A DNA stretch of 64,000 bases from Thalassobaculum fulvum (lineage in GTDB: Bacteria; Pseudomonadota; Alphaproteobacteria; Thalassobaculales; Thalassobaculaceae), in assembly GCF_014652915.1 (NCBI RefSeq), contig NZ_BMZS01000001.1:588252-652251 (forward strand), read 5' to 3'. Below, one piece after another: positions 63,827 through 64,000 of the stretch (positions are counted from its first letter, which is position 1; each line of letters begins with the position of its first letter). The notes under the pieces were generated by a model. It searched no databases, was not told the DNA's origin, and worked only from the letters and a program-made list of their open reading frames with translations. Position numbers and translations under genes: made by a program.

Positions 63827-64000
63827 TCAGCCCGGCCGCGCCGCGGCGCCGGCCGGCGCCGAAACGGTGGCGCCGCGCACCGTCGCACGGGTCAGGCGGG
63901 CGCCTTCGAGGTGCAGGCGCGGATGGTCGAACCGCCGGACCAGCGACTCGTTGTGGGTGGCGATCAGCACGGTGGTGCCCATCTTGTTCAGCTCCTCGAA
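63827..64000 (-). CDS. ftsE: Cell-division ATP-binding protein FtsE, C-terminal part
   Basis: Only the last 57 codons are in the window; the gene continues beyond 64000. The visible part FEELNKMGTTVLIATHNESL includes the switch His (ATHNE), followed by HPRLHLEGARLTR and an Ala/Pro tail. The position before ftsX supports FtsE. Partial at the window edge. Confidence 0.88.
   Translation of the reverse strand, partial: FEELNKMGTTVLIATHNESLVRRFDHPRLHLEGARLTRATVRGATVSAPAGAAARPG

Overview
The window is very GC-rich DNA with almost all third codon positions G or C. Its gene content suggests an alphaproteobacterium of the Rhodospirillales type in the broad sense. Supporting markers are PhaR, a DUF2125 protein, DUF2333, two PAS_5 proteins, a chorismate mutase-hisC-tyrC operon, metX-metW, ftsEX followed by a ydcF-like gene, and a class II ribonucleotide reductase. 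It reads as chromosomal housekeeping and metabolic DNA. I see no prophage, plasmid, CRISPR or rRNA/tRNA signature.

Layout. 0-2.4 kb: nucleobase ABC permease and a cytosine deaminase-like hydrolase. 2.6-9.1 kb: a leftward run of small-molecule enzymes (VOC, Gfo/Idh, PrpF, alpha/beta hydrolase, CorA, MBL, GFA). 9.3-13.1 kb: MscS channel, GlcG, PilZ protein. 13.1-17.5 kb: an HD-GYP sensor and a Ycf46-like AAA ATPase broken by an in-frame TAG. 17.6-25.7 kb: nitrilase-fold amidase, serine-glyoxylate-type aminotransferase, PAS_5 protein, response regulator coupled to agmatine deiminase, flavin protein, HNH protein, phosphotransferase, DUF2333. 25.8-32.5 kb: a polyhydroxyalkanoate locus (phaR, a PHA-synthase-like gene overlapped out of frame by an upstream ORF, an FMN 2-hydroxyacid oxidase, phaA, phaB). 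32.6-35.2 kb: PhyH, ChaC and DUF2125. 35.3-38.2 kb: tyrC-hisC-chorismate mutase. 38.3-41.0 kb: an FkbM methyltransferase and a TIGR04372 glycosyltransferase. 41.1-42.9 kb: metX-metW. 43.0-47.7 kb: a chemoreceptor, a metW-like remnant, a DHDPS-family lyase and its LacI regulator. 47.8-51.9 kb: methyltransferase, enolase-superfamily enzyme, gloB, GST, cupin. 51.9-55.0 kb: GT4 glycosyltransferase with an EamA exporter behind a structured leader, and a small AT-richer membrane protein. 55.1-58.0 kb: modCBA under two tandem Mo-boxes. 58.0-64.0 kb: PAS_5 protein, intein-containing nrdJ, ydcF, ftsX and the end of ftsE.

The most notable signals are: (1) a 375-residue LAGLIDADG intein inserted exactly before the catalytic thiyl-radical cysteine of NrdJ; (2) a family of about nine REPIN-like double-hairpin intergenic repeats, roughly one per 7 kb and mostly at gene 3' ends; (3) a perfect 48-bp AT-rich palindrome covering the ribosome-binding site of a VOC gene; (4) matching LacI-type operators linking a chemoreceptor to a lyase operon; (5) an out-of-frame overlap of about 250 bp at the PHA-synthase-like gene; (6) a nonsense-interrupted AAA ATPase; (7) a 3' remnant of a metW-like gene lying 2.1 kb from intact metW.
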